The notes under the pieces were generated by a model. It was not told the origin of the DNA. It worked only from the letters and a program-made list of their open reading frames with translations, and did not search any database. Below are positions 1-7,002 of a stretch of DNA of 17,090 nt, piece after piece; within the stretch, counting starts at the first letter, position 1, and each line of letters begins with the position of its first letter. The stretch comes from Sphingomonas sp. UBA1000 (GTDB taxonomy: Bacteria > Pseudomonadota > Alphaproteobacteria > Sphingomonadales > Sphingomonadaceae). The stretch is from the NCBI GenBank assembly GCA_002291855.1, contig DBAW01000081.1, forward strand, positions 1 to 17,090, in the 5' to 3' direction. A program made the position numbers and the translations under genes.

Positions 1-244
1 CGCCGGTGAAAACGGGGTGTTCGCCCACGCGGGCGGGCGCGTCAGCCAACCATGACAATCCCGGACCCCACGCGCAGGCGCGCGCGCCCACGCGCGCGGA
101 CCAACCGTTTTGCGCTGGCGCGGCCGGTGGAAACGCGATGTTCCCCCCCGCGCGCGGGTGCGAGAACCAATGTCCGCCCAGGGGTGTGACAGTGGTGTCG
201 GGCGCCGCGCCGCCTGGGCGGGCGCCCGACACGCACCCCCATCC
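1..244. other. GC-rich intergenic stretch with an imperfect direct repeat
   Basis: No convincing gene starts or ends here. Two related segments at 2-32 and 123-153 share GCCGGTG, then AAACG, then TGTTC followed by CCC and CGCG, with about six mismatches in 31 bases. Between them lies a run of alternating CG dinucleotides (about 71-108). A strong hairpin at 195-232 is listed separately. Open frames through this area look like by-products of high GC. Confidence 0.4.
195..232 (-). terminator. Strong 12-bp hairpin after the DUF4142 gene
   Basis: A perfect inverted repeat, GTGTCGGGCGCC at 195-206 and its complement at 221-232, encloses a 14-base loop. It starts 12 bases beyond the stop of the minus-strand lipoprotein gene. 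No T-run follows on either strand, so it is not a textbook intrinsic terminator. A Rho-assisted terminator or an mRNA 3' stabiliser fits equally well. Confidence 0.45.
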
Positions 245-937
245 TCAGGGTCGCGGGGCGGCGGCGCTGCCGGTTGCGGCCGGTGCCATCGCGCCCGCCG
301 CATCGCGCAGGCGGCGGATGTCGGCGAGGTGCTGTTCGACGATCGGCACCATCGCGGTCGCAGCCGCGCGCAGGGCCTGGTTGTCTCCGTTCTCGGCATA
401 GGTGCGGTGCAGAGCGAGGGCTTCTTCGTGCGCGGCGACCTGCTGGTTGCGATACACCGTGTCGAAATCCTGGGCCGACGCCTGGCGCAGATTGTCGATC
501 AGGCCCTGGCGGCGCTCGTCGAGGGCGAGGTTGGCCGGCGCGGCCACATTGCCCTGCTTGAGGGCAGCGCGGAAATCGTTCGACGCCTTGGTGTGGTGAT
601 CGATCATGCGCTGGGCGAACTGGCGCAGCTCGGCATTGGTGGTCCGCTCGACGGCGATGCGCCCCGCCTCGATCTCGTACATGTCCGAGATGATTGCGGC
701 CGGCACGAACAGTTCGGTCGAACGGCCCGCAGCGGTGGCTTCGGCCAGGCCGACGGCGGCAGATGCACCGTCCTGGACGGCGTTGGACACCGGGTTCGAG
801 CCGATGCCGGTGGTTTCGGAGGCGTCCGCCACCGGGCCGTCTTCCGGGGTGGCCGGGGTATTCTGGGCACTGCACGCAGCGATGGCGAGATAGAAGGCCA
901 AGGATGCGGCAGGCAGGATCAGTCTCTGGGTGTTCAT
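245..937 (-). CDS. DUF4142 domain lipoprotein
   Basis: Predicted exported lipoprotein of 230 residues. The start at 937 is chosen because it gives a compact signal peptide with lipobox I-A-A-C (Cys22) and has GAGG seven bases upstream; an upstream in-frame start at 961 would add eight residues and has no such support. After a low-complexity linker (about 23-70), residues 72-210 form the DUF4142 helical bundle, a ferritin-like fold. His114-His115, His170-Glu171 and His177 are candidate metal-site residues by analogy, not proven. The tail after 211 is Ala/Pro-rich. DUF4142 proteins are usually periplasmic and often linked to envelope stress, but no enzymatic role is established. The gene stands alone, with hairpins on both sides. 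The family call is fairly secure; the function is unknown. Confidence 0.8.
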   Translation of the reverse strand: MNTQRLILPAASLAFYLAIAACSAQNTPATPEDGPVADASETTGIGSNPVSNAVQDGASAAVGLAEATAAGRSTELFVPAAIISDMYEIEAGRIAVERTTNAELRQFAQRMIDHHTKASNDFRAALKQGNVAAPANLALDERRQGLIDNLRQASAQDFDTVYRNQQVAAHEEALALHRTYAENGDNQALRAAATAMVPIVEQHLADIRRLRDAAGAMAPAATGSAAAPRP

Positions 938-1000
938 GGCAGCCTCGTTAAAAAAAGTCAAGGCTGCGGAAGAACACCCCCGGGTGCGAGTGGTTCCGGA

Positions 1001-1077
1001 CGCTCTCCATCAGGAGAGCGCGGACGCCATGGCGCCGCCGGCGACAGCCGTCGCGCCGGGCGGCGCCATTGCGTCCG
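1001..1077 (-). terminator. Tandem hairpins between two minus-strand genes
   Basis: Two adjacent structures fill the gap after the barrel protein gene. The one nearest its stop (1021-1077) has an outer 7-bp stem (1021-1027 with 1071-1077), one mismatch, then an 11-bp stem (1029-1039 with 1059-1069). The next (1001-1020) is a perfect 8-bp stem, CGCTCTCC with GGAGAGCG, closing a 4-base loop. No T-tract follows either one. Termination or transcript-end protection is inferred from position and stability. Confidence 0.5.
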
Positions 1078-1084
1078 GCGGATC

Positions 1085-1816
1085 TCAAAACTCGCGGCCG
1101 ATGAACAGCTTGACCATGCCGTCATCGGTGGAATCGGTCAGCCCGAAGCGTGCGGCGGTCTGAAGATAATAGCCCTCGCCCCACTCCAGCTTCAGCACCG
1201 GGCCGAACTGGTGGATCTGATCCTCAAGGGCGGCGAAGTCGCGCGAATTGCCGTATTCGCTGAACAGCTCGACGCCAAGTCGGGTTTCGGGAAAGTCGGG
1301 AATGGCCAGCGCGCGGGTCAGCTGGAACCGCGTGTCGACCGACACCCCGCCCTCGCTGTTGTCACCGGTCTCGACCTCGCCGATCAGATTGCCGCGCCAT
1401 TCCCAGTCGCCGGCGAAATCGTCGGTGATCGTCAGGCGGACTTCGGCCTCATCCGGCCCGCCGCCGTCGATGAACGTGTAGGCCAGACGCACCCCGCCAT
1501 CAAAGCCGGTGTCGTCCTCGGCCTCCTCGCGCCACTGCAGCCAGTTTTCGAAGGTCAGGCTGTCATAGGTCCAGTCGCCGTCCTCGGGCTTTTCGAACCC
1601 GGCGATGACCCGCAGCAGATACCAGTCGGTAAAGCCGTGGTCGAAGTGGAACCGTGCGCCTGCCTCGCCTTCGTCATTGATGCCGATCCGGGCTTCGACC
1701 GAACTCTCGCCGCGTGTCACGCCTGCAGAGCCGACATTGCCGGTCAGCGATTGGGCCTGGGCGAGGGGGGCCACCAGCACGCCGGTGGTCAGAAGGGCGA
1801 GTGCAAAGGGCTTCAC
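1085..1816 (-). CDS. Predicted outer-membrane beta-barrel protein
   Basis: Exported protein of 243 residues with no family name I can assign. I place the start at the GTG at 1816: it opens a classic signal peptide (hydrophobic stretch 4-18, cleavage after A-Q-A at about residue 21), and AGGA lies eight bases upstream. The longer open frame to 1981 adds Cys/Pro-rich sequence that crosses the preceding terminator. The mature part alternates polar and aromatic residues in short strands and is rich in Asp, Glu, Trp and Tyr (for example the WYLL, WLQWRE and DWEWRG segments). It ends in Phe, the usual C-terminal signature of barrels inserted by the Bam machinery. A barrel of perhaps eight to ten strands is inferred. 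Ligand or transport role is unknown. Confidence 0.65.
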   Translation of the reverse strand: MKPFALALLTTGVLVAPLAQAQSLTGNVGSAGVTRGESSVEARIGINDEGEAGARFHFDHGFTDWYLLRVIAGFEKPEDGDWTYDSLTFENWLQWREEAEDDTGFDGGVRLAYTFIDGGGPDEAEVRLTITDDFAGDWEWRGNLIGEVETGDNSEGGVSVDTRFQLTRALAIPDFPETRLGVELFSEYGNSRDFAALEDQIHQFGPVLKLEWGEGYYLQTAARFGLTDSTDDGMVKLFIGREF

Positions 1817-1860
1817 GATCTGTGTCCTGGTCGTTGAAGGGCGAGGGTCTGGCGCAACGC

Positions 1861-1904
1861 AAAAGGCCGCGCCGTCCGGACCGGGGCCCGGGCGACGCGG
1901 CCTT
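1861..1904 (-). terminator. Intrinsic terminator of the SnoaL-like gene
   Basis: On the minus strand a 9-bp stem (AAGGCCGCG at 1904-1896 with its complement at 1871-1863) is followed by a short T-run: the 3' arm reads into CCTTTTGCG. It begins 12 bases after the stop of the upstream minus-strand gene. This is the only hairpin in the left region that has both a GC-rich stem and a T-tract. Confidence 0.65.
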
Positions 1905-1916
1905 GACGCATATTCC

Positions 1917-2531
1917 TCAACCAGCGGTGAAGGGCAGCGAGGAGTGATGCAGCACGATGCGCAGCTGGCCGTTGTCGTCACGGTTCCAGCCCCAGGTCTT
2001 GTCGACCGTGGTCACGGTGCCGTCACGGTTGGTCAGGCGCACATTGCCCATCGAAATGGCGGTGTCGCCGTCGATGAAGATGGCGGCGTTCTGGATTTCA
2101 AAGGAACGCCATCCCTTCAGCGCGAAACCGGTGTCGGCGGCAAAGCGGGTGTCACCGCCGACGAAATAGGCCAGCGCGCCTTCGCGGGTCGTGCGGAAGG
2201 TCTGCGGCGCCACGGTCAGGGTCGGCTTGAACAGGACCGGGCCCATGTTGAAGCCATAGGCCGAGTCGATCACGTTTTCGGCAACGCGGCGGGCCGCGGC
2301 CAGGCCGTCACGCTCGAAGGTGGTCGAAATGTTCACCAGCGCATTGCCCCAGGCGTTCTGGGCAGCGATGACGTCCTGCTCGGTGATCGGGGCCTGGGCC
2401 GGCGCGGTGACCGGCGCGGCGGCGCGCTGGGTGTTCCCATAGGCGCTGGCGGCGGGGGCGCCGATCAGGGCGATGGCGGCCAGCACGCCCGACACCGACA
2501 GGAACGAACGACGAAGCGACTTGTTCGACAT
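1917..2531 (-). CDS. Exported SnoaL/NTF2-like protein
   Basis: A 204-residue protein with a signal peptide (positively charged N-terminus, hydrophobic 12-26, cleavage after A-S-A at residue 30). The ATG at 2531 is preferred over an in-frame GTG at 2543 because it gives the normal signal-peptide length. The mature domain begins near ITEQDV and ends in the hallmark LHHSSLPF segment. It matches, from memory, a group of small secreted proteins often mis-annotated as phosphoribosyl-AMP cyclohydrolase, which really have a SnoaL or CaMKII-association (NTF2-like) cone fold. Conserved-looking pieces are VLFKPT, GALAYFVGGD and AISMGNV. No catalytic residues of the histidine-pathway enzyme are visible, so that label should not be used. 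It probably binds a small ligand in the periplasm; the partner is unknown. Confidence 0.7.
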   Translation of the reverse strand: MSNKSLRRSFLSVSGVLAAIALIGAPAASAYGNTQRAAAPVTAPAQAPITEQDVIAAQNAWGNALVNISTTFERDGLAAARRVAENVIDSAYGFNMGPVLFKPTLTVAPQTFRTTREGALAYFVGGDTRFAADTGFALKGWRSFEIQNAAIFIDGDTAISMGNVRLTNRDGTVTTVDKTWGWNRDDNGQLRIVLHHSSLPFTAG

Positions 2532-2554
2532 GGGTCTATCCACACTCTCTCTTT

Positions 2555-2593
2555 CGTGACCGGACGCCCTCTGTCTCCGGGTTGATGGTCACG
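2555..2593. promoter_or_regulatory. Inverted repeat in the leader of the SnoaL-like gene
   Basis: CGTGACC at 2555-2561 and GGTCACG at 2587-2593 form a perfect 7-bp inverted repeat with a 25-base spacer, 24 bases upstream of the minus-strand ATG. An inner CCGGA/TCCGG pair could lengthen the fold. It could be an operator or a leader hairpin; nothing in the window identifies a regulator. Confidence 0.3.
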
Positions 2594-2660
2594 CCTTGGC
2601 GAACCACGCCCGGCCCGGGCGGCCTTGTGACGGCAAATGGTCTGGAGGGCGGCGGTGACA

Positions 2661-2730
2661 CTAGGCCGGCCGGCCCTGTCCGGCGGCCTATGCCGTATGG
2701 CCTAGGCCGACCGCGACGCCCGACCTAGGT
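2661..2730. promoter_or_regulatory. CTAG-motif cluster upstream of the two-component operon
   Basis: Three CTAGG elements lie at 2661-2665, 2702-2706 and 2725-2729. Two sit inside perfect palindromes: GGCCTAGGCC at 2699-2708 and ACCTAGGT at 2723-2730. A further GGCCTA occurs at 2685. The last palindrome ends nine bases before the kinase ATG at 2739. The arrangement suggests operator sites, possibly for autoregulation by the NarL-family regulator two genes later. No clear -35/-10 pair is readable, and the start codon has no good Shine-Dalgarno. Confidence 0.4.
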
Positions 2731-2738
2731 TCTGCGCC

Positions 2739-3818
2739 ATGTACGATGATGAAACGACGCTGCGCGAGATTTCTTCCGTCGCCGAGCTGCGAAGCCTCTA
2801 CCGCGCGGCCGAGGCAAGGTCGGCACGCCTGCGTCTGCTGGTCGAGGCCGGGCGCGACCTGGCCGCCGCGGACGCGACCTCGCTGGCGGACGTGCTGGCG
2901 TCCGCAGGGCGCCGGGCCGCGATGTTCGCCGGCGCGGGTGATGCCCGGATCGGCTTTGGTCCCGACGCGCCGGGCCTGGCGCTGGTGGCGCCCGGGGCGG
3001 CGCCGCGCAAGGTCGGCGGCCTGATGCTGGCGGGAAGCCATGCCGAGGTGGACGCGTTCGACCGCGAGGACGGCGAGGCCCTGACCCTGCTTGCGCAATT
3101 GATGGGTGCCGCCATCGATCGGGTCGGCCGGGACATCGAGCGTGACCAGCTGCTGGGCCTCCTGCGCGAGCGCGAACGCCATCTCGAGGGCGTGGTGGCG
3201 CGCCTGTTCTCGATCGAGGAAGAGGAACGCCGCCGCATCTCGCGCGACCTGCACGACAGCGTCGCCCAGACGGCCGGCGCGCTCTTCCGCCAGCTCGAGG
3301 CGAAGCGGTCGGGCGCCACACCCGAATGCATCGACCGGCTGGCGGGGATGGCGCAGGGGCTGGTCCGCGAACTGCGCGCCGCGATTGCCGACCTGCGGCC
3401 GACGGCACTGGACGATCTGGGGCTGGCCGCGGCGGTCGCCGCCCTCGCCGACACGCTCTCGGGCGAGGGGTTCGACGTCGCATTCCGCAGCAGCGGGCCC
3501 GAACGCTGGCCGGCCCTGCTGGAGACCGCATTCTTCCGGGTGACCCAGGAAGCCATCAACAATGTCCGCCACCATGCCGGCGGCCCCTGCCGGGTGGACA
3601 TCTTCCTCGACGCAGGGGCCGATTGCGGGCGCTGGAGCCTCCGGGTCCGCGATCATGGACGCGGCCCTGGCACCCGGACCGCCCGGGCGCCGGCGAAAGA
3701 TCATTTCGGCCTCGAGGTCATGGCCGAGCGGATGACCGCGATCGGGGGACGGCTCGACCTTGTGGCGCCACCCGGGGGCGGTTTCGAAGTCATCGCATTG
3801 TTGGAGCGCGGGGCATGA
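2739..3818 (+). CDS. Soluble NarX/DegS-type sensor histidine kinase
   Basis: A 359-residue cytoplasmic kinase with no membrane segment. Residues about 30-130 form a GAF-like sensory region, followed by a short coiled coil (131-160). The HisKA_3 dimerisation domain holds the phospho-acceptor His172 in the motif EEERRRISRDLHDSV. The HATPase domain shows an N-box (QEAINNVRHHA, 270-280), a G1 box with Asp305 (DHGRGP) and a GLEVMAERM segment (324-332). It should autophosphorylate and pass phosphate to the NarL-type regulator encoded immediately downstream, whose ATG overlaps this stop (ATGA at 3815-3818). The signal is unknown; GAF domains often bind small ligands or haem, but no diagnostic residues are evident. 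It is the first gene of a four-gene operon and sits behind the CTAG-rich control region. Confidence 0.92.
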   Translation: MYDDETTLREISSVAELRSLYRAAEARSARLRLLVEAGRDLAAADATSLADVLASAGRRAAMFAGAGDARIGFGPDAPGLALVAPGAAPRKVGGLMLAGSHAEVDAFDREDGEALTLLAQLMGAAIDRVGRDIERDQLLGLLRERERHLEGVVARLFSIEEEERRRISRDLHDSVAQTAGALFRQLEAKRSGATPECIDRLAGMAQGLVRELRAAIADLRPTALDDLGLAAAVAALADTLSGEGFDVAFRSSGPERWPALLETAFFRVTQEAINNVRHHAGGPCRVDIFLDAGADCGRWSLRVRDHGRGPGTRTARAPAKDHFGLEVMAERMTAIGGRLDLVAPPGGGFEVIALLERGA

Positions 3819-4462
3819 GTGCGCGGGTGCTGATCGTCGACGACCATGCCCTCGCGCGCGAGGGCTTGCGGGCCATTCTGGCGCGCGCGGAGGACCTCGA
3901 GATCGTCGGCGAGGCCTCGAACGGCGAGCAGGCCCTTGCGCTGGCCCGGACGCTGACGCCCGACCTTGTCCTGCTCGACATCCGGCTGGGCGCCGGCATG
4001 GACGGGCTGGCCGTCGCTGCCGCCATGCGTGCCGAGGGGCTGGCCACCAGGGTGCTGATCCTGACGCTGCACGACGCGCCCGAATATGTCCGCGCCGCCC
4101 TGGCGGCGGGGGCAGCGGGCTATGTTCTGAAGGATGCCTGCGCCGACCAGCTGGTGGCCGCTGCCCGCCAGGTGCTGGCCGGACATGCTGCCCTGCCGCT
4201 CTCGCTGGTCAATCAGGCGCTCTCGCCCGGCGCCCGGGTGGCCGAGGACGAGGCGTCGCGGCTCTCGCGCCTGACCGCCCGCGAGCGCGAGGTGCTGGAC
4301 CACATCGCGGCGGGGCGGACCAACAAGGCCATCGCGCGTCAGCTTTCGGTCAGCCCCGGCACCGTCAAGGCCCATGTCGAGCGGGTGATCGCCAAGCTGG
4401 GGGTCGCCGACCGGACCCAGGCGGCGGTGCTGGCAACCCGCGGCCGGGTGGGCGGGGCCTGA
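3815..4462 (+). CDS. NarL/FixJ-family response regulator
   Basis: A 215-residue two-domain regulator. The receiver domain (1-120) has the acidic pair Asp9-Asp10, the phosphorylation site Asp55 (LVLLDIRL), Thr84 and Lys106 (GYVLKD). The C-terminal LuxR-type helix-turn-helix (about 151-205) contains LTAREREVLDHIA and the recognition-helix region SVSPGTVKAHVERV. Phosphorylated protein should dimerise and bind DNA. The start codon overlaps the kinase stop, with GGAG eight bases upstream, so the two are translationally coupled and almost certainly cognate partners. The CTAG palindromes ahead of the operon are plausible self-operators (inference). Confidence 0.95.
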   Translation: MSARVLIVDDHALAREGLRAILARAEDLEIVGEASNGEQALALARTLTPDLVLLDIRLGAGMDGLAVAAAMRAEGLATRVLILTLHDAPEYVRAALAAGAAGYVLKDACADQLVAAARQVLAGHAALPLSLVNQALSPGARVAEDEASRLSRLTAREREVLDHIAAGRTNKAIARQLSVSPGTVKAHVERVIAKLGVADRTQAAVLATRGRVGGA

Positions 4463-4464
4463 GC

Positions 4465-6429
4465 ATGGCGACGCGCAAGGGCGGCATTGCTGGCCTGGCC
4501 CGGCTGTGGGCGAACCAGCGCCTGGCCGTGAAAGGCGTGGTGGTGGTGGCGCTGCCCCTTGCCATCCTGCTTGTGGCCCTTCTGTCGCTGGACCAGGTGA
4601 GCCGCGCCGAGGCCCGGGCCGAGGCCGAGGTGCGCGCGGCCTTCGCCGTCCAGCGCGACCTGCACCGCGTGCATGCCCAGCTGGCCGAAGCCGCCAGCGG
4701 GGTGCGCGGCTATCTGCTGACCCGCGAGGAGCGCTTTCTCGAACCCTATCTGAAGGCCGAGGAAGAGCTGCCCGCGACGTTCGCGCGCCTCGATGCCGAA
4801 ATCCGTGATCCCGAGGTCCAGCGCCGGCTCGACCTTGTGCTCGAGCTGGCGGTGCGCAAGCGCGAGGGGCTTGCGACGCTGCGCCAGGCCGGCAGCGTCG
4901 GCGCACGCGGGGCGCTGGATCGTCCCGATGTGTTCGCGGCCCTGGTCGCCAACAAGGCCATTCTCGACGCCATGCGGCGGGAAATCGAGGCCATGCATGT
5001 CCGCGAAGGGGAAATCCTGGCGGCGCGGCGCCAGCGGGCCGACGACGTCCGTTCGCAGAACCTGGCGCTGATCACGATCAGCGGTGCGGTGGGCCTGCTC
5101 GGCAGCTTTGCGGCCGTGTGGCTGTTCTCGACGGGCATCGTGCGGCGTGTGCACCTTCTGCAGGCCAATGCCGGCCGCCTCGAGCGGGGGGAAACCCTGC
5201 ATCCGCTGCCGGCCGAGGCCGACGAGATCGGCGGGCTGGCGGTCAAGCTGGAAGAAGCCAGCCATCTGCTCCGGACCCGCGAACAGGCGCTGCGCGAGGG
5301 CGAGGAGCGCTTTCGCCTCGTGGTCGAGGGGGTCAGGGACTATGGCATCTTCGCGCTCGACGTCGAAGGGCGCGTGGTCAGCTGGAATGCCGGCGCCGAG
5401 CGCATCTTCGGCTGGCGCGCCGACCAGATCCTCGGGCGGGGCTTTGCTGTCCTTCATCCCGAACCGACCCGGGCGACCCGCCCCGCCGCCATCCTGTCGG
5501 TCGCGCGCAACGAAGGTCGCGCCGAAGACGAGGGCTGGCGCGTGCGCAGCGATGGCAGCCCCTTCTGGGCCAATGTCGTGGTCACCGCGCTGCTGGACGA
5601 GGCCGGTCGCCTGAAGGGCTTTTCCAAGGTCATGCGCGACATGACCGACCGCAGGAAGGCCGAACAGGCCCTCTCCGAAGCGCGCGAGGCGGCCGTGGCG
5701 GCCAGCATCGCAAAGAGCGAATTCCTGTCGCGCACCAGTCACGAGCTGCGAACGCCGCTGAGCGGCATCCTCGGCTTTGCCCAACTGCTCGAGCTGGACC
5801 AGTCCCAGCTGGGGCCGCGCCAGGCGTCGGCCGTCCAGCAGATCCTGAAGGCCGGGCGCAATCTGCAGTCGCTGATCAACGAGGTCCTGGACATTGCCAG
5901 CATCGAGTCCGGCCGGCTGGAACTGCATCTCGAGCCGATCGACCTGCGCGAGCCGCTCCGCGAGGCGCTGGACCTTGCCGCCCCGATCGCCGCCGCGGCG
6001 GGGATCACCCTCGAGCGGGTTCTGCCGGACACGCCGATGATGGTCACGGCCGACCGGCGGCGTGTCGTCCAGGTGGCGCTGAACCTGTTGTCGAACGCCA
6101 TCAAGTACAATCGCCCGGCCGGCCGGACGCGGCTGGTGCTGGCGAACGCGGACGGGCGGGTGCGCGTCGAGGTGATCGACGAGGGCGGAGGGGTGCCTGC
6201 GGCCCTGGCCTCGCGCCTGTTCACGCCGTTCGACCGGCTCGGCCGCGAAAAGACATCGAATGTCGAGGGCACGGGCCTGGGACTGGCGCACTCGCTGCGC
6301 CTCGTCGAGGCCATGGCCGGCGCCATCGGGTTCCACAACCGGGTGACCCCGATGGCGGGCGCGGTGTTCTGGTTCGAATTGCCACCGGTTCGCGCGGGCG
6401 ATCCCATCGAGCGAGTGATGACTGCATGA
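4465..6429 (+). CDS. Membrane CHASE3-HAMP-PAS histidine kinase
   Basis: A 654-residue class I sensor kinase. There are two membrane segments (about 21-43 and 200-222), and the loop between them is an extracytoplasmic CHASE3 domain with the typical GVRGYLLT motif near 79-86. A HAMP linker follows (about 222-275), then a PAS domain (about 281-400) containing DYGIFALDVEGRV and a C-terminal FSKVMRDMTDR. The HisKA domain has His426 in SHELRTPL. The HATPase domain has an N-box with Asn544 (LLSNAIKYN), a G1 box (DEGGGVP, from 572) and a G2 box (GTGLGLAHS). It starts two bases after the preceding stop, and its own stop overlaps the ATG of the stand-alone receiver, its probable phosphate acceptor. CHASE3 ligands are generally unknown. 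Confidence 0.93.
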   Translation: MATRKGGIAGLARLWANQRLAVKGVVVVALPLAILLVALLSLDQVSRAEARAEAEVRAAFAVQRDLHRVHAQLAEAASGVRGYLLTREERFLEPYLKAEEELPATFARLDAEIRDPEVQRRLDLVLELAVRKREGLATLRQAGSVGARGALDRPDVFAALVANKAILDAMRREIEAMHVREGEILAARRQRADDVRSQNLALITISGAVGLLGSFAAVWLFSTGIVRRVHLLQANAGRLERGETLHPLPAEADEIGGLAVKLEEASHLLRTREQALREGEERFRLVVEGVRDYGIFALDVEGRVVSWNAGAERIFGWRADQILGRGFAVLHPEPTRATRPAAILSVARNEGRAEDEGWRVRSDGSPFWANVVVTALLDEAGRLKGFSKVMRDMTDRRKAEQALSEAREAAVAASIAKSEFLSRTSHELRTPLSGILGFAQLLELDQSQLGPRQASAVQQILKAGRNLQSLINEVLDIASIESGRLELHLEPIDLREPLREALDLAAPIAAAAGITLERVLPDTPMMVTADRRRVVQVALNLLSNAIKYNRPAGRTRLVLANADGRVRVEVIDEGGGVPAALASRLFTPFDRLGREKTSNVEGTGLGLAHSLRLVEAMAGAIGFHNRVTPMAGAVFWFELPPVRAGDPIERVMTA

Positions 6430-6890
6430 CCCCCCCATCCGCCACCGTCACCCAGGCCGATCTTGCCGCGTGCCGGCTGATGATCGTCGATGACGAGGAG
6501 TCGAATGTCCTGTTGCTGCGCTCGCTGCTCGAGCGCGAGGGCTATGGCGACATCGTCGGCCTGACCGATCCGGGCCAGGCGGTCGAGACCTTTGTCGCCA
6601 CCCCGCCCGACCTCGTGCTTCTGGACCTGATGATGCCGGGCATCGACGGATACCAGCTGCTCGAAGCGTTCGGTCGCCAGACCCGTCCGGGTGACTTCCG
6701 GCCCGTCCTGGTGCTGACGGCGGACACCACGCCGGCCGCGCGCCGCCGTGCGCTGGCGCTGGGCGCGAAGGACTTCGTGGCCAAACCCTTCGACGTCATC
6801 GAAGTCGCGCTGCGGATCGCGAACCTGCTCGAGACCCGCGTGCTCTACCGGCGCCTCCAGGCGCTGGCGGGGCCACAGCCACCCGCATGA
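6426..6890 (+). CDS. Stand-alone receiver-domain response regulator
   Basis: A 154-residue protein made almost entirely of one receiver domain: acidic pair Asp22-Asp23 (IVDDEES), phospho-acceptor Asp67 (LVLLDLMMPG), Thr98 and Lys120 followed by Pro (VAKPFD). The last 30 residues form a helix with no output domain. The sequence style (VDDEESNVLLLRSLLEREGY) resembles the N-terminal part of RpfG-type HD-GYP regulators, but the HD-GYP module is absent and the frame ends cleanly in TGA. It overlaps the CHASE3 kinase stop by four bases (ATGA). It may be a phosphate sink, a phosphorelay intermediate or a protein-interaction regulator. Confidence 0.92.
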   Translation: MTPPSATVTQADLAACRLMIVDDEESNVLLLRSLLEREGYGDIVGLTDPGQAVETFVATPPDLVLLDLMMPGIDGYQLLEAFGRQTRPGDFRPVLVLTADTTPAARRRALALGAKDFVAKPFDVIEVALRIANLLETRVLYRRLQALAGPQPPA

Positions 6891-6972
6891 TGGCGCGTTC
6901 GTGATCGACGTGCGTGCCGGGGGATGGGCCGCGTGCATGGTGCGCCGCGCGCGGCTCCCTAATTGAAGGAGA

Positions 6973-6989
6973 TGAGGGGCGTGCCCTCA
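6973..6989 (+). other. Small hairpin in the leader of the 95-residue gene
   Basis: TGAGGG (6973-6978) pairs with CCCTCA (6984-6989) over a 5-base loop, just before GGGAG and the GTG at 7003. It could influence initiation. There is no T-run, so it is not a terminator. Confidence 0.25.
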
Positions 6990-7002
6990 GGGAGCCTGCA
7001 TC

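Noticed and set aside
110..1837. Plus-strand frame of 575 codons across the lipoprotein and barrel genes
   Set aside because: It runs antisense to two genes with signal peptides and through their hairpins, and has no recognisable domain.
1817..1981. N-terminal extension of the barrel protein to 1981
   Set aside because: It crosses the intrinsic terminator at 1861-1904 and overlaps the preceding gene; the GTG at 1816 gives a proper signal peptide and ribosome site.
1917..2531. Phosphoribosyl-AMP cyclohydrolase annotation for the SnoaL-like protein
   Set aside because: The protein has a signal peptide and lacks the enzyme's metal-binding Cys/His motifs; that label is a known database carry-over for this group.
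4339..6438. Minus-strand frame of 699 codons opposite the CHASE3 kinase
   Set aside because: The kinase on the plus strand has every expected motif; the antisense product has none.
6928..6955. GCCGCG/CGCGGC pair after the receiver gene as a terminator
   Set aside because: A six-base stem in CG-rich sequence without a T-tract is expected by chance here.
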